A stretch of DNA of 64,000 nucleotides, taken from the NCBI RefSeq assembly GCF_000312485.1, contig NZ_HE997644.1, forward strand, positions 186,001 to 250,000. Reading direction: 5' to 3'. The stretch is from Yersinia massiliensis CCUG 53443 (lineage in GTDB: Bacteria; Pseudomonadota; Gammaproteobacteria; Enterobacterales; Enterobacteriaceae). This document shows positions 30,669 through 41,427 of the stretch, piece by piece. The stretch's first letter is position 1, and each line of letters opens with the position of its first letter. The position numbers were made by a program, and so were the translations under genes. The notes beneath the pieces were generated by a model. It searched no databases and was not told the DNA's origin. It saw only the letters and a program-made list of their open reading frames with translations.

Positions 30669-31331
30669 ATGAAAGAAATAGAAAAGCTCATCGCGAACAA
30701 TCGGACATGGTCAAACACCATCAGTAAAGACGATCCCGGTTTTTTTGAGCACCTGGCAGAAGCCCAGAAACCTCGCTTCCTGTGGATTGGCTGTTCAGAC
30801 AGTCGCGTCCCTGCGGAGCAGCTTACCGGTTTGAAATCTGGCGAGTTATTTGTTCACCGTAATGTTGCAAACCTGGTTATCCATACCGATCTTAACTGCT
30901 TGTCCGTGGTGCAATACGCCATCGACGTTCTACAAGTTGAACACATCATTATTTGTGGTCACCTTGGCTGCGGTGGTGTTGAAGCCGCCATCAAAGGCGA
31001 AGAGATGGGGTTGATTGATAACTGGTTACTGCACATCCGTGATCTTTGGTATAAGCACAGTTCACTGCTGGGCGAACTCCCGCAAGAAGAACGTAGCAAT
31101 GTGTTATGCCAAATTAACGTGGTAGAACAAGTGTACAACTTAGGTCATTCGACGATTGTTCGTTCAGCGTGGAAGCGTGGACAAAAAGCGATGATTCACG
31201 GTTGGGTATACGGGATTGAAGACGGCTTACTGCGTGATTTAGAAGTATCTGCCACCAGCTTAGGTAGCCTTGAAATGGTCTATCGCAAAGCCATGGCTGA
31301 GTTGTTGCAGCAAAAAACCAAAGAAGACTAA
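30669..31331 (+). CDS. can: Beta-class carbonic anhydrase
   Basis: Zinc enzyme interconverting CO2 and bicarbonate, needed for growth at atmospheric CO2. The 220-residue product has the zinc ligands of the beta class: Cys42 and Asp44 in GCSDSR, His98 and Cys101 in CGHLGCGG. The ATG at 30669 ([11 protein letters not shown]) matches E. coli Can; the 50 upstream in-frame codons have no similarity and cover the divergent promoter region. Confidence 0.96.
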   Translation: MKEIEKLIANNRTWSNTISKDDPGFFEHLAEAQKPRFLWIGCSDSRVPAEQLTGLKSGELFVHRNVANLVIHTDLNCLSVVQYAIDVLQVEHIIICGHLGCGGVEAAIKGEEMGLIDNWLLHIRDLWYKHSSLLGELPQEERSNVLCQINVVEQVYNLGHSTIVRSAWKRGQKAMIHGWVYGIEDGLLRDLEVSATSLGSLEMVYRKAMAELLQQKTKED

Positions 31332-31418
31332 TCAGTCTATGGGAGGGTACGGTAAAACGCGCCCTCTCCCATCAATCAATACCGCGCTGAATCAGTTAAA
31401 ACCGCACACTTTATCTTT

Positions 31419-31456
31419 AAAAAGGCGTATCAAACTAAAACAGTTTGCGTGCGCCT
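31419..31456 (-). terminator. Terminator of hpt
   Basis: On the minus strand AGGCG and CGCCT enclose an inner AAACT / AGTTT hairpin and are followed by TTTTT. It lies 15 bp beyond the hpt stop, between the convergent hpt and can. Confidence 0.6.
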
Positions 31457-31470
31457 AAAGTGAGTGGTGC

Positions 31471-32007
31471 TTATTCGTCTAACATCACCACTTTACCGAC
31501 ATAAGGTAAGTGCCGATAACGCTGGGCGTAATCAATACCATAGCCCACAACAAATTCATCTGGAATCGCAAAACCGACCCACTCAACAGGCACTTGGACT
31601 TCGCGACGCTGCGGCTTATCTAACAAGGTGCAGATAGCCAGTGATTTTGGTCCACGCAGTTGCAGAATCTCACGCACTTTACTCAACGTATTACCGGAGT
31701 CGATGATGTCTTCAACAATCAGCACGTCTTTACCACGGATATCTTCATCCAGATCTTTTAGGATTTTGACATCGCGAGTCGTACTCATGCCATTGCCATA
31801 GCTGGAGGCCGTCATAAAATCGACTTCATGAGAAACATCTATGGCACGACATAAATCAGCCATAAACATAAATGAACCACGAAGCAACCCGACCAGTACC
31901 ATTTCACTGCCGCTATCGCGATAGTGTTCTGAGATTTGGCGGCCTAATTCGGCAATACGGGTCTTTACTTCCTGTTCGGAAATCATGACTTCTACAATAT
32001 GTTTCAC
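31471..32007 (-). CDS. hpt: Hypoxanthine phosphoribosyltransferase
   Basis: Purine salvage: hypoxanthine (and guanine) plus PRPP to IMP/GMP. The protein has the PRPP-binding [14 protein letters not shown] segment and ends [17 protein letters not shown] use the GTG at 32005-32007 as the start, giving 178 residues like E. coli (VKHIVEVMI...). An ATG three codons upstream (32016) is an alternative, but its AGG ribosome binding site directly abuts it. Convergent with can. Confidence 0.93.
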   Translation of the reverse strand: MKHIVEVMISEQEVKTRIAELGRQISEHYRDSGSEMVLVGLLRGSFMFMADLCRAIDVSHEVDFMTASSYGNGMSTTRDVKILKDLDEDIRGKDVLIVEDIIDSGNTLSKVREILQLRGPKSLAICTLLDKPQRREVQVPVEWVGFAIPDEFVVGYGIDYAQRYRHLPYVGKVVMLDE

Positions 32008-32343
32008 AGCCAACATACCTATTTGAATTAATTGATTTTATACCCATAACGCACTGATTAAGATTGGCTTATGGATACAGAGTAATGCCCTTAGCTTAAC
32101 ACAAATCAGGGAATACCCTGTAGTGACAGCCAGCGTTTGAGGGCGCAGAGTATAGCAAAAATGCCCTCATAGATGCATTGATAGCAGTGAAACAAAAAGA
32201 TTAATCCCCGCGAGGAAAAGATCTGAAAAGTGTTGAAGAACTCTGACTACTGACCTTGCCGATGAGTTTTACAAGGTATAATTATTGAATCAATTATAGA
32301 AATGACTAACTTGCTAACTAATTTATAAGAAAGGACTGTTTGG
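32008..32343. other. Divergent intergenic region between hpt and the 32.3-kb gene
   Basis: About 330 bp without a gene. The only structure I see is 32114-32152, which starts TACCCTGTAGTGACAGC and ends GAGGGCGCAGAGTA. These resemble the two termini of an ERIC element with the centre missing. Promoters for hpt and the downstream gene should lie here, but none is convincing. Confidence 0.5.
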
Positions 32344-32967
32344 ATGAACTATCAATCCGCCAATATGCTAGTTTCCTCTGCAAAAATTGCGGTCATCGCG
32401 ATGTTATGCCTGCTTGTTTCATTTGTTGGCCTCAGCGCCTCCGCCTTTTACTTACTCATTATTGGGTTAGCTTTTAGCGTATGGGTCTCTATCGCTTTAC
32501 ATCATCAAACTGAAAAAGGCTTCGTCAATCTTAATACTGATAAAACACAATGGATAACTTATGTACAAGGTATACCGGTGCGGGAAACTCGCTCATCGTT
32601 AAAGAACCCTTGTTTTATCAATGTGGCGCGTTTGTCCTCTTTTTTTACGCGTTTCCTGATCATCAAAATACTCATACAACTGGCATTAATTTATTTAGCG
32701 CTACAGCAAACTCTGCATCTGACAACTACATTTAGCCCTGATCTGCTCTTAGCACTGAGAGTTATCGGCGTGGTGGTGGCCTGTATTCTTATCCAGAGAC
32801 TATGGCTGACAGTGAAGACATTGCTCGCACTGCGACGTTCAGAGTGGGTGTTTGAGGAAGTCCCAAAAGAGGGGTTTAGCTATTATCAGGCTTATATCAT
32901 CAAGCACGATAAAAAAAGTGGCGAGCAGCGTCTTCAGCCGGCCTTGGCAGAGCTTCTTGCGCTATAA
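32344..32967 (+). CDS. Unrecognised inner-membrane protein
   Basis: I do not recognise this 207-residue protein. It has about four hydrophobic segments: two close together near residues 12-50, then one near 103-120 and one near 131-152. A soluble loop of about 50 residues lies between the pairs (QTEKGFVNLNTDKTQWITYV...) and a charged C-terminal tail of about 50 residues follows (KHDKKSGEQRLQPALAELLAL). AGGA lies eight bases before the ATG, which supports translation. In E. coli the corresponding spot between hpt and cueO holds gcd. No partner gene adjoins it: hpt is divergent and cueO convergent. Confidence 0.7.
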   Translation: MNYQSANMLVSSAKIAVIAMLCLLVSFVGLSASAFYLLIIGLAFSVWVSIALHHQTEKGFVNLNTDKTQWITYVQGIPVRETRSSLKNPCFINVARLSSFFTRFLIIKILIQLALIYLALQQTLHLTTTFSPDLLLALRVIGVVVACILIQRLWLTVKTLLALRRSEWVFEEVPKEGFSYYQAYIIKHDKKSGEQRLQPALAELLAL

Positions 32968-33024
32968 CGCAACGGTTCACGTGACAAAAGATGCGTAACT
33001 TCCATTCACTCAACGCTGATCCGT

Positions 33025-33052
33025 AAAAAGTCCCCGGCAACCTTACCGGGGA
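33025..33052 (-). terminator. Terminator of cueO
   Basis: The stem TCCCCGG / CCGGGGA with an eight-base loop, followed by TTTTT on the minus strand, lies five bases past the cueO stop codon. Confidence 0.85.
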
Positions 33053-33057
33053 TGAAT

Positions 33058-34659
33058 TCAAGCGCTTACGGTAAAGCCCATCATCATGCCGGTGTCTTCA
33101 TGCTCCAACAGATGGCAGTGTGCCATATAAGGCATCGCAGCAGGCGCTAAGTGGTTAAAGCGTACTAATATTTCACTGCGCGCGCCTTCAACTCTCACGG
33201 TATCTTTCCAGCCACGGCGATGCTCTGCTGGCTGCTGACCATTCTCGGTCAGAATACGGAACTGCGTACCGTGGACATGGAATGGGTGCAGCATCATGTC
33301 GCCCTCACCAGAAACCGTCCATTTCTCATATTGGCCTTGTTTGGCATCAAATGCCGCTTCCGTCATCGAAAACGCTTTGCCGTTGATCATATTGGCATGG
33401 CTGAAATCAAACGCTGGGGCTGCTTTCATCGCACCATGGTCCATGCCATTCATTTTTCCATGACCCATACCGGCCATATTGCCATGATCCATGCCCGCCA
33501 TGCCGCCGTGATCCATGCTCATACCTGCCATGGCTTGCATGCCATAGCGGCTCATCAATGCCTGCATTCCCAGCATATCCAACTTAGGATCCATCATCAG
33601 TTGGAACCAACGCTCTTGTAAACCGGCCGCATTGGCGAGTGCGGGCACCACAACCAGCGAATCTGGTAATACTTTACTGCCAGCGACCAATGAAGGTTGG
33701 ATGCGTAATACAGGTAGCGGTTTATCGAATGGCGCTAATGTCATGCCCATCTGTTTTACCGATAACGTCACCAGATCCAAGGCCTTACCATCCGAGGTGT
33801 CCACCAGCACTTCAAAACGCTCCCCCATTAAGATGGGTAATTCACGTACCGCGACCGGTTCAGCCAATAAGCCGCCATCACTACCGATGACATACATAGG
33901 TCGGCCGTCGCTGAGCGCCAGATTCAGTGAGCGAGCATTACAGCCGTTGAGTAGCCTTAAGCGCACCCAACCACGCGGCGTAATTTGCTGCGGATAACGC
34001 GCACCATTGGTTAACATCTCGGAGCCAAACCAGCCAACAGCCGCAGTCATAACGTCCAATCGATAGTCAATCTGACCATCTTTACCGAGCAACTTATCCT
34101 GCAAAATAACCGGAAAATCATCTACGCCCCACTGTTTAGGCAGGGGCAATTTCTCGCTTTCTGCGTCATCAATGAGCACTAAGCCGCCTAGCCCCATCGC
34201 GACCTGACGACCGGTTTTGCCGTGAGTATGGGGATGGAACCAGCAAGTTGCGGCGGGTTGATCGAGAGTAAAGGCAACTTGACGCGTTGCTCCAGGCTGA
34301 ATAAGCGCCTGTGGGCCACCATCGACTTCACCGGGGATTTCCAAACCGTGCCAATGCACTGTCGTCGTCTCCGGTAAAGCATTGGTGATATCAATCGTGA
34401 CGGGCTTACCCCGTTGCAAGCGAATCGCTGGCCCCAATAAATTGCCGTTATAGCCCCAAGTTTGAGTGGCAGCGGAAGGTACCCAAGCCATCGTCCCCGT
34501 CTGAATATTTAGCTTAATTTTGCCATTGGTATCCGGTTGGAGCAGTGGTGGGATGGGTAACGGTGAAAAATCTGCGGCCAAAGCCGCGCGGCTCCATAAA
34601 GGCAGTGAAGTGGCGGCTCCAAGAGCTGCCGTTAACTTGATAAAATCACGGCGATGCAT
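33058..34659 (-). CDS. cueO: Multicopper oxidase CueO
   Basis: Periplasmic cuprous oxidase that detoxifies Cu(I) and oxidises catechols. The 533-residue product starts with a twin-arginine signal ([10 protein letters not shown]) and has three cupredoxin domains. The trinuclear and type 1 copper motifs are HWHG, HPHTHG, HPFHVHG and [12 protein letters not shown]. The methionine/histidine-rich insert typical of CueO (about residues 360-412) has repeated GMDHG-like units. The ATG at 34657-34659 has GGAG six bases upstream. A CueR-type promoter lies about 120 bp upstream. Confidence 0.96.
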   Translation of the reverse strand: MHRRDFIKLTAALGAATSLPLWSRAALAADFSPLPIPPLLQPDTNGKIKLNIQTGTMAWVPSAATQTWGYNGNLLGPAIRLQRGKPVTIDITNALPETTTVHWHGLEIPGEVDGGPQALIQPGATRQVAFTLDQPAATCWFHPHTHGKTGRQVAMGLGGLVLIDDAESEKLPLPKQWGVDDFPVILQDKLLGKDGQIDYRLDVMTAAVGWFGSEMLTNGARYPQQITPRGWVRLRLLNGCNARSLNLALSDGRPMYVIGSDGGLLAEPVAVRELPILMGERFEVLVDTSDGKALDLVTLSVKQMGMTLAPFDKPLPVLRIQPSLVAGSKVLPDSLVVVPALANAAGLQERWFQLMMDPKLDMLGMQALMSRYGMQAMAGMSMDHGGMAGMDHGNMAGMGHGKMNGMDHGAMKAAPAFDFSHANMINGKAFSMTEAAFDAKQGQYEKWTVSGEGDMMLHPFHVHGTQFRILTENGQQPAEHRRGWKDTVRVEGARSEILVRFNHLAPAAMPYMAHCHLLEHEDTGMMMGFTVSA

Positions 34660-34776
34660 GGTCGTCTCCATTCTAGAAAATCGATAACGGCTGATGACAA
34701 GTCAGTATTTATCGCAGGTGAGTGCCTTAATGGCACAAAACAGTTCTCGCATTCGCGATAAAACGTATTGTGCTCG

Positions 34777-34807
34777 AGCATAAACCCTCCCCTAACGGGA
34801 AGGTCAA
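34777..34807 (-). promoter_or_regulatory. MerR-family (CueR-type) promoter of cueO
   Basis: On the minus strand TTGACC (34802-34807) and TATGCT (34777-34782) are separated by 19 bases, the over-long spacer diagnostic of MerR-type activated promoters. The spacer contains the dyad ACCTTCC-N7-GGAGGGT (34784-34804), close to the known CueR operator. Copper activation by CueR is inferred; cueR is not in the window. Confidence 0.82.
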
Positions 34808-34967
34808 GGCGCAATCAATCACACTGTGAATCAATACAACGCATAGTAAAAGTCATCGCGACATCTCCTGACCCCGCCGCCTCATATTGACGGGGAGAAT
34901 AAAATTTACTCTGAACCATCACAATGTGATAACGTCTGTTAACAATGAACAAGCCCCTATCTCCGCG

Positions 34968-35315
34968 ATGAAAAGAACAACGTTAGTTATGCTGCTGCTT
35001 ACTCTGTGCGGATATTCATCTGCCAGTTCTGCATTAAGTGAATCTGAAGCAGAAGATCTTGCTGATCTGACTGCGGTATTCGTCTATCTGAAAAATGATT
35101 GCGGGTATAACGAACTACCCAATAATGAAATCAAGCGGGCCATCGTCTATTTTGCGCAGCAAAATCGCTGGGACCTGCGTAATTACAATAGTTTCAATAT
35201 GAAAGCCTTAGGCGAAGAGAGTTACCAAGACCTTCGTGGCATTGCTATTCCTGTACCGAATAAGTGCAAGTCTTTAGCCCGTGACTCGTTAAGTTTATTG
35301 GCCTACGCTAACTAG
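34968..35315 (+). CDS. yacC: YacC family small exported protein
   Basis: A 115-residue exported protein of unknown function related to the PulS/OutS pilotin-like family by annotation tradition. Signal peptide residues 1-22 (ending SSASSA), then [20 protein letters not shown], which closely matches E. coli YacC. Two cysteines (in NDCGY and NKCKS) could form a disulfide. The ATG at 34968 gives the E. coli length; upstream in-frame codons are leader. Precedes speE by 115 bp as in E. coli. Confidence 0.88.
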   Translation: MKRTTLVMLLLTLCGYSSASSALSESEAEDLADLTAVFVYLKNDCGYNELPNNEIKRAIVYFAQQNRWDLRNYNSFNMKALGEESYQDLRGIAIPVPNKCKSLARDSLSLLAYAN

Positions 35316-35430
35316 CAATCCCACCTTTATCTTTTCCGCTTGGAATTCCGCCGTGCAACCTCAGGCAGAGTTGGCTATGATGTTGCCCCCCATTTTTCAT
35401 GGCTGTTACTGCGAAGGAGAAGCCCCGAAC

Positions 35431-36288
35431 ATGTCACAGAAAGAACTATGGTATGAGACACTACATGCCAACTTCGGCCAGTACTTTTCAGTTGAAAACG
35501 TACTCTACCGCGAAAAAACCGAGCATCAGGATTTAGTGATTTTCGAAAACCCTGTACTGGGCCGAGTGATGGCTTTAGATGGTGTCGTGCAGACCACCGA
35601 GCGTGATGAGTTTATCTATCACGAAATGATGACTCACGTTCCGTTGCTGGCCCATGGACACGCAAAAAAGGTACTGATCATCGGTGGTGGTGATGGCGCA
35701 ATGCTGCGCGAAGTCAGCCGCCATAAAAATATCGAGCAGATCACCATGGTCGAAATTGATGCCGGTGTCGTCTCGTTCTGTCGCCAATACCTGCCAAATC
35801 ACAGCGCCGGTGCTTACGATGACCCTCGCTTCAAGCTCGTTATTGATGATGGCGTTAACTTCGTTAATCAAACGACTGAAAAATTCGATGTCATCATCTC
35901 AGACTGTACCGACCCCATCGGCCCTGGGGAAAGCTTGTTCACCTCAGCTTTTTACGAAGGATGCGCACGTAGCCTGAACGACGGCGGCATTTTTGTGGCA
36001 CAAAACGGAGTGTGCTTCTTACAACAAGATGAAGCGGTCGACAGCCACAATAAGCTTAGCCACTATTTCAGCGATGTCAGCTTTTATCAGGCAGCAATCC
36101 CAACCTATTACGGTGGTATTATGACCTTCGCTTGGGCGAGTCAGAACCCATTATTACGCCAGTTAGATAGCGCTACACTGCAACAGCGTTTTGCCGATGC
36201 GGGCCTAACCTGCCGCTACTATAATCCAGACATTCATGTTGGCAGCTTTGCATTACCACAATATCTGTTGGATGCCTTAATCAAGTGA
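35431..36288 (+). CDS. speE: Spermidine synthase
   Basis: Transfers aminopropyl from decarboxylated AdoMet to putrescine. The 285-residue protein has the Rossmann-type [13 protein letters not shown] motif, VEIDAGVV, and the catalytic-loop segment [11 protein letters not shown]. The ATG at 35431-35433 ([10 protein letters not shown]) follows AGGAG at 11 bases and aligns with E. coli SpeE; 26 upstream codons are open but dissimilar. It forms a unit with speD, which makes its co-substrate. Confidence 0.96.
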   Translation: MSQKELWYETLHANFGQYFSVENVLYREKTEHQDLVIFENPVLGRVMALDGVVQTTERDEFIYHEMMTHVPLLAHGHAKKVLIIGGGDGAMLREVSRHKNIEQITMVEIDAGVVSFCRQYLPNHSAGAYDDPRFKLVIDDGVNFVNQTTEKFDVIISDCTDPIGPGESLFTSAFYEGCARSLNDGGIFVAQNGVCFLQQDEAVDSHNKLSHYFSDVSFYQAAIPTYYGGIMTFAWASQNPLLRQLDSATLQQRFADAGLTCRYYNPDIHVGSFALPQYLLDALIK

Positions 36289-36370
36289 GTCATCGCTGCG
36301 ACATGTAAAATGCAGCAACGAAAAACAAGAAGGGTATCGTTGTTGATAATCCATAAGGAGCTGAACCAAA

Positions 36371-37165
36371 TTGTCCAAGCTTAAACTACACGGCTTCAAT
36401 AACCTGACAAAAAGCCTGAGTTTTTGTATTTACGATATTTGTTATGCCGAGACCGCAGACGATCGCGATGGCTATATCGCCTACATTGACGAACAGTACA
36501 ACGCCAACCGTCTGACCGAGATCTTGAGCGAGACTTGCTCGATCATTGGTGCAAATATATTGAATATCGCGCGTCAGGATTATGATCCGCAAGGTGCCAG
36601 TGTCACCATTTTGGTGAGCGAAGAACCGGTTGACCCTCGTGATGTTGATACCTCAGAACACCCTGGCCCACTTCCCAATACGGTTGTCGCTCATTTGGAT
36701 AAAAGCCATATTTGCGTCCATACCTATCCTGAAAGCCACCCTGAAGCAGGGCTATGTACGTTCCGTGCGGATATCGAAGTCTCTACCTGCGGAGTGATCT
36801 CACCGCTAAAAGCGCTAAATTATCTGATCCACCAACTGGAATCCGATATCGTCACCATGGATTATCGAGTGCGAGGATTTACCCGAGATATCAATGGGGT
36901 AAAACACTTTATCGATCATAAGATCAACTCGATTCAGAACTTTATGTCAGACGATATGAAAGCGCTGTACCACATGATGGATGTGAATGTTTATCAGGAA
37001 AATATTTTCCATACCAAGATGATGCTAAAGGATTTCGATTTGAAGCATTATCTGTTCAATGCCAAGCCAGAAGAGCTAAGTGCACAAGAACGAGAGCGTA
37101 TTACTCGCCTGTTATACAAAGAAATGCAGGAAATTTACTATGGCCGTAACGTGCCAGAAGTTTGA
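36371..37165 (+). CDS. speD: S-adenosylmethionine decarboxylase proenzyme
   Basis: Pyruvoyl enzyme that supplies decarboxylated AdoMet to SpeE. The 264-residue proenzyme has the self-cleavage site in [18 protein letters not shown] (Ser about residue 112 becomes pyruvoyl) and the catalytic cysteine in STCGV. The start codon is TTG (36371-36373), ten bases after AGGAG, giving [10 protein letters not shown] as in the family; no ATG fits. It follows speE by 82 bp and is closed by a strong terminator. Confidence 0.95.
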   Translation: MSKLKLHGFNNLTKSLSFCIYDICYAETADDRDGYIAYIDEQYNANRLTEILSETCSIIGANILNIARQDYDPQGASVTILVSEEPVDPRDVDTSEHPGPLPNTVVAHLDKSHICVHTYPESHPEAGLCTFRADIEVSTCGVISPLKALNYLIHQLESDIVTMDYRVRGFTRDINGVKHFIDHKINSIQNFMSDDMKALYHMMDVNVYQENIFHTKMMLKDFDLKHYLFNAKPEELSAQERERITRLLYKEMQEIYYGRNVPEV

Positions 37166-37189
37166 TAACACTTGGGTCAGTTGATATTT

Positions 37190-37216
37190 AAAATCCCGGT
37201 TTAGGCCGGGATTTTT
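37190..37216 (+). terminator. Terminator of speE-speD
   Basis: AAATCCCGG / CCGGGATTT with a six-base loop ending in five T, 25 bp after the speD stop. Confidence 0.88.
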
Positions 37217-37366
37217 GAGTGGCAACATCAGCCATATCTAAATTTTTATCGTTCTGAGAATTAACTCGCTAATAATTGATCTCTCGCTATTCCCATTATC
37301 CTGACTGGCGATGTATAAGAAGAACCTATTTTCCCTCTGAAGTTGCACAAGGACGCTGCCCCACCC

Positions 37367-38248
37367 ATGAACCGCCTCCCTACCCTGTATGGCATTATTG
37401 CGATTTTGCTTTGGAGCATGAGTGTTGCCCTTACACGCGGGCTGTCCGAAACGCTTGGGCCGTTTGGCGCAGGCGCGGCTATTTACACTGTCAGTGGAGT
37501 TTTAGTGTGGTTGGTGGCGGGCAAACCGACATTGCGCGGGCAACATCCTGCCTATCTGTATGGCTGCGGTGTGCTGTTTGTGGTGTATATGGTGGCGTTC
37601 GCGCTGGCTATCGGTATGGCCAATGATCGGCAGCAAACACTAGAGATTGGCTTGATTAACTATTTATGGCCGAGCTTAACGCTGCTATTAGCGGTTCCTA
37701 TCCTCAAACTGCACGCCCGTTGGTGGCTATGGCTTGGTGCCGCCCTTGCGCTGTTTGGTGTTATCTGGGTAGTCAGCGGTGGCGATGGTCTGAGCATCAA
37801 AACTCTCAGCGCCAATGTCAGTAGCAACCCATTGGCTTACAGTTTGGCACTGGTGGGCGCATTGACGTGGGCCGCTTATTCAAATCTGGTTCGTTTATAT
37901 AGCCGAGGCCCCGGCGCGTTGCCGCTGTTTTTACTCGCCTGCGCCCTGTGTTTATGGCTGATGTTCTTTATGCTGACACCCGGTGAATTGCACTTCACCC
38001 AACGGGCGAGTTTTGAACTGCTCCTGATGGGCGCGAATACCGCACTGGCCTACGTGTGTTGGGATATCGCCATGAAAAAAGGCAACGCCACACTGGTCGC
38101 TGCCCTCTCTTACTTCACACCTTTGCTATCAATACTGATTGCCAGCTTGTGGCTCAATACGCTCCCGTCACCCGCCTTCTGGCCGGGCGTAGCAATGGTC
38201 GTGGTCGGTTCACTGCTTTGCTGGTCTGCCAGCCGTGCCACTAGTTAG
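37367..38248 (+). CDS. yddG: DMT-superfamily exporter, YddG-like (aromatic amino acid efflux)
   Basis: A ten-helix EamA-type transporter of 293 residues. The first half ([19 protein letters not shown], then [12 protein letters not shown]) and the end (SLLCWSASR) closely follow E. coli YddG, which exports aromatic amino acids and related compounds. Substrate is inferred from that similarity. The ATG at 37367-37369 is preferred; a TTG eight codons upstream is open, and the ribosome binding site (AAGGA) is 13 bases away. E. coli has yddG elsewhere on the chromosome. Its last eight bases overlap the convergent yacL. Confidence 0.85.
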   Translation: MNRLPTLYGIIAILLWSMSVALTRGLSETLGPFGAGAAIYTVSGVLVWLVAGKPTLRGQHPAYLYGCGVLFVVYMVAFALAIGMANDRQQTLEIGLINYLWPSLTLLLAVPILKLHARWWLWLGAALALFGVIWVVSGGDGLSIKTLSANVSSNPLAYSLALVGALTWAAYSNLVRLYSRGPGALPLFLLACALCLWLMFFMLTPGELHFTQRASFELLLMGANTALAYVCWDIAMKKGNATLVAALSYFTPLLSILIASLWLNTLPSPAFWPGVAMVVVGSLLCWSASRATS

Positions 38249-38603
38249 TCTGAATAAAATGACGGTAACCCTGTAACACCAGAAGAAAATCTTCTAAGCC
38301 GCAAAGGCAAAGGCTTTCTTCATCGTAATAATTCATGCCATCTTCCATCTCGTCACCTTCGAGATCCAGTTGATTGGCGCGCACCATCACTTCTTCACCG
38401 TCTAACCACAACGTATATTCATGGCCAGTGAGTTGCCACTGGCGCTCACTGCCTTTCACCTCAGCAGCGGCGGCTTCAATTTGATCCAGCTTGGCTAAGT
38501 CACCTTTAATCTCTTCATTGAGCCAGTGCCCAATCACTTCATGCCCCATGGAGAATCTAACGAGCACTTGCCCGGTTAAATCACGCAAGAATTCATAGTC
38601 CAT
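38241..38603 (-). CDS. yacL: UPF0231 family protein YacL
   Basis: A conserved 120-residue acidic cytoplasmic protein of unknown function, nearly collinear with E. coli YacL ([40 protein letters not shown]). The ATG at 38601-38603 follows GGAGG. Its 3' end overlaps the convergent yddG by eight bases. acnB lies beyond on the same strand. Confidence 0.92.
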   Translation of the reverse strand: MDYEFLRDLTGQVLVRFSMGHEVIGHWLNEEIKGDLAKLDQIEAAAAEVKGSERQWQLTGHEYTLWLDGEEVMVRANQLDLEGDEMEDGMNYYDEESLCLCGLEDFLLVLQGYRHFIQTN

Positions 38604-38626
38604 AGCACGCCCTCCTGATATCAATG

Positions 38627-38679
38627 TACCCAAAATCATTGGGGCGCGACGCCTGCCGTCACCTCAACTAAGAAGGGTA
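38627..38679 (+). repeat. Short ERIC-like remnant upstream of yacL
   Basis: The segment begins TACCCAAAATCATTGG and ends AGAAGGGTA, matching both ERIC termini, but is only 53 bases and lacks the conserved centre. I read it as an internally deleted ERIC copy; the resemblance could be partly chance. Confidence 0.45.
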
Positions 38680-38776
38680 TTATTAGTTTAAACGTTATTA
38701 GCCCCCTCACTTGGCGCAAGCTCGCAAAGCCAAAAAATAGCTAAAAATTTTTAATCAAATGAGGTTTTTAAAATAG

Positions 38777-38803
38777 AAACGGGAGGCCAATGGCCCCCCG
38801 TTT
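38777..38803 (-). terminator. Terminator of acnB
   Basis: An imperfect 12-bp stem AAACGGGAGGCC / GGCCCCCCGTTT with a three-base loop, followed by a T-rich run on the minus strand, lies 27 bp after the acnB stop. Confidence 0.8.
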
Positions 38804-38829
38804 GTTTAGCAGGTGCAGAATATATCGAC

Positions 38830-41427
38830 TTAGACAGCGGTTTGGAAGATCACACCATCGGCTTTTTCAGTATATTGCGTCAACTGATCAAAGTTCAGGT
38901 AGCGATAAGTGTCCTCTGCGGTCTTATCAACCTGAGCGATATAAGTTTGGTACTCATCCGGTGTCGGTAGGCGACCCAGCAACGAGGCGATCGCGGCCAA
39001 TTCAGCCGAGGCCAGATACACATTTGCCCCAGTACCTAAACGGTTCGGGAAGTTACGCGTTGAAGTCGACACCACCGTCGCACCATCTGCCACTCGTGCT
39101 TGGTTACCCATACACAGTGAACAGCCTGGGATTTCAATGCGCGCACCACTGTTACCAAAGATGCTGTAATAGCCCTCTTCTGTTAGTTGCGCGGCATCCA
39201 TTTTGGTCGGCGGTGCAACCCACAAGCGTGTTGGCAATTGGCCCTTGTGTTGGCCCAACAACTTACCCGCCGCACGGAAGTGACCGATGTTCGTCATGCA
39301 AGAACCGATAAACACTTCATCGATTTTGCTGTTGGCAACATCAGATAACAGGCGAGCATCATCGGGATCGTTTGGCGCACACAGGATTGGCTGAGTAATA
39401 TCAGCCAGATCGATTTCGATCACTGCGGCATATTCAGCGTTAGCATCGCCTTCCAGCAGATTCGGGTTCGCTAACCAGCTTTCCATACCATTGATACGGC
39501 GCTCCAGTGTGCGGCGATCGCCATAACCTTCAGCAATCATCCACTTGAGCAACACCACGTTAGATTGCAGGTATTCAGTAATCGGCGCTTTATCCAGCTT
39601 GATGGTACAACCCGCCGCAGAACGTTCCGCAGACGCATCAGCCAGTTCGAATGCTTGCTCAACTTTCAGTTCTGGCAAACCTTCGATTTCCAGAATTCGG
39701 CCAGAGAAGATGTTCTTCTTGCCTTGCTTCTCAACCGTCAGCAGACCTTCCTGAATAGCGTAGTAAGGGATAGCATGCACCAGATCGCGCAGGGTGATAC
39801 CCGGTTGCATTTTCCCTTTAAAGCGCACCAGCACGGACTCCGGCATATCCAGCGGCATGACGCCAGTGGCGGCGGCAAATGCGACTAAACCAGAACCCGC
39901 TGGGAAGGAGATCCCAATAGGGAAACGAGTATGAGAGTCACCACCTGTGCCAACGGTATCCGGTAACAGCATACGGTTCAGCCATGAGTGGATGATGCCA
40001 TCACCTGGGCGCAGCGAGACACCACCACGGTTCATGATGAAATCAGGCAGTGTGTGATGAGTCGTCACATCAACGGGCTTAGGATAAGCCGCAGTATGGC
40101 AGAATGACTGCATCACCAAATCCGCCGAGAACCCTAAACACGCCAAGTCTTTCAACTCGTCACGAGTCATCGGGCCGGTGGTATCTTGCGAACCCACGGA
40201 GGTCATTTTAGGTTCGCAGTATTCACCAGGGCGCACGCCAGCCACGCCACAAGCGCGACCCACCATTTTCTGGGCTAATGAGAAACCTTTATCGCTTTTC
40301 GCAACAGGCTTCGCCACACGGAATACGTCGCTAGCGGGCAGACCCAGTGATTCACGGGCTTTCGTGGTCAAGCCACGGCCCACGATCAATGGAATACGGC
40401 CACCGGCACGCACTTCATCCAGTAATACGTCTGTTTTAAGCTCGAAAGTAGCTAAAATCTCACCGGTATCATGACGACGAACTTCACCCAAATACGGGAA
40501 GATATCAATCACATCGCCCATATTGAGCTTAGCAACATCCACTTCGATAGGCAGTGCGCCAGCATCCTCCATGGTATTAAAGAAGATAGGGGCAATCTTG
40601 CTGCCCAGCACTACACCACCACCGCGCTTATTCGGCACGTAAGGGATGTCATCCCCCATAAACCACAGCACGGAGTTAGTCGCTGACTTACGGGAAGAAC
40701 CGGTACCCACTACGTCACCGACGTAAGCCAACGGGAAACCAATCTTGTTCAGTTCTTCGATTTGCTTGATCGGACCCACGCTACCCGGTTTATCCGGATG
40801 GATACCTTCGCGGGCGTTCTTCAGCATAGCCAACGCATGCAATGGAATATCAGGGCGTGACCAAGCATCAGGGGCTGGGGACAAGTCATCGGTATTCGTT
40901 TCACCGGTGACTTTAAATACGGTAACCGTAATTTTCTCGGCTAATGCTGGGCGAGAAAGATACCATTCGGCATCGGCCCAAGACTGCATGACTTGCTTGG
41001 CATGCGGGTTACCCGCTTTGGCTTTTTCTTCCACATCGTAGAAGTTATCGAACATCAGCAGCGTGTGAGATAGCGCTTTGCCCGCAATGGGAGCCAGCTT
41101 TTCATTATCTAACGCATCAATCAGCGGATGGATATTATAGCCGCCCTGCATGGTGCCAAGCAGTTCAATTGCTTTCTCAGCGGTAATCAGGGGGGAGTGG
41201 GCATCACCTTTGGCAATCGCAGCCAGAAAACCGGCTTTAACGTAAGCGGCTTCATCAACACCCGGTGGTACACGGTTAATCAGTAGATCTAACAGGAAGG
41301 CTTCTTCGCCCGCAGGCGGATTCTTTAATGATTCAACCAGCGCGGCCATTTGAGATGCATCTAATGGCTTGGGGACGATACCCTCAGCAGCACGCTCGGC
41401 TACGTGCTTACGGTATTCTTCTAGCAC
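38830..41427 (-). CDS. acnB: Bifunctional aconitate hydratase 2/2-methylisocitrate dehydratase
   Basis: The main TCA-cycle aconitase; the apo-form also binds RNA when iron is low. The 865-residue product equals E. coli AcnB. The domain order is the AcnB type: an N-terminal HEAT-like domain and the swivel domain first, then the catalytic domains. The three [4Fe-4S] cysteines are visible, one in [10 protein letters not shown] and two in CSLCMGNQ. Monocistronic, with its own terminator. Confidence 0.97.
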   Translation of the reverse strand: MLEEYRKHVAERAAEGIVPKPLDASQMAALVESLKNPPAGEEAFLLDLLINRVPPGVDEAAYVKAGFLAAIAKGDAHSPLITAEKAIELLGTMQGGYNIHPLIDALDNEKLAPIAGKALSHTLLMFDNFYDVEEKAKAGNPHAKQVMQSWADAEWYLSRPALAEKITVTVFKVTGETNTDDLSPAPDAWSRPDIPLHALAMLKNAREGIHPDKPGSVGPIKQIEELNKIGFPLAYVGDVVGTGSSRKSATNSVLWFMGDDIPYVPNKRGGGVVLGSKIAPIFFNTMEDAGALPIEVDVAKLNMGDVIDIFPYLGEVRRHDTGEILATFELKTDVLLDEVRAGGRIPLIVGRGLTTKARESLGLPASDVFRVAKPVAKSDKGFSLAQKMVGRACGVAGVRPGEYCEPKMTSVGSQDTTGPMTRDELKDLACLGFSADLVMQSFCHTAAYPKPVDVTTHHTLPDFIMNRGGVSLRPGDGIIHSWLNRMLLPDTVGTGGDSHTRFPIGISFPAGSGLVAFAAATGVMPLDMPESVLVRFKGKMQPGITLRDLVHAIPYYAIQEGLLTVEKQGKKNIFSGRILEIEGLPELKVEQAFELADASAERSAAGCTIKLDKAPITEYLQSNVVLLKWMIAEGYGDRRTLERRINGMESWLANPNLLEGDANAEYAAVIEIDLADITQPILCAPNDPDDARLLSDVANSKIDEVFIGSCMTNIGHFRAAGKLLGQHKGQLPTRLWVAPPTKMDAAQLTEEGYYSIFGNSGARIEIPGCSLCMGNQARVADGATVVSTSTRNFPNRLGTGANVYLASAELAAIASLLGRLPTPDEYQTYIAQVDKTAEDTYRYLNFDQLTQYTEKADGVIFQTAV

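Noticed and set aside
34687-34814. Minus-strand 60-codon frame upstream of cueO (leader peptide?)
   Set aside because: It starts inside the MerR-type promoter spacer, so it cannot be fully transcribed from that promoter.
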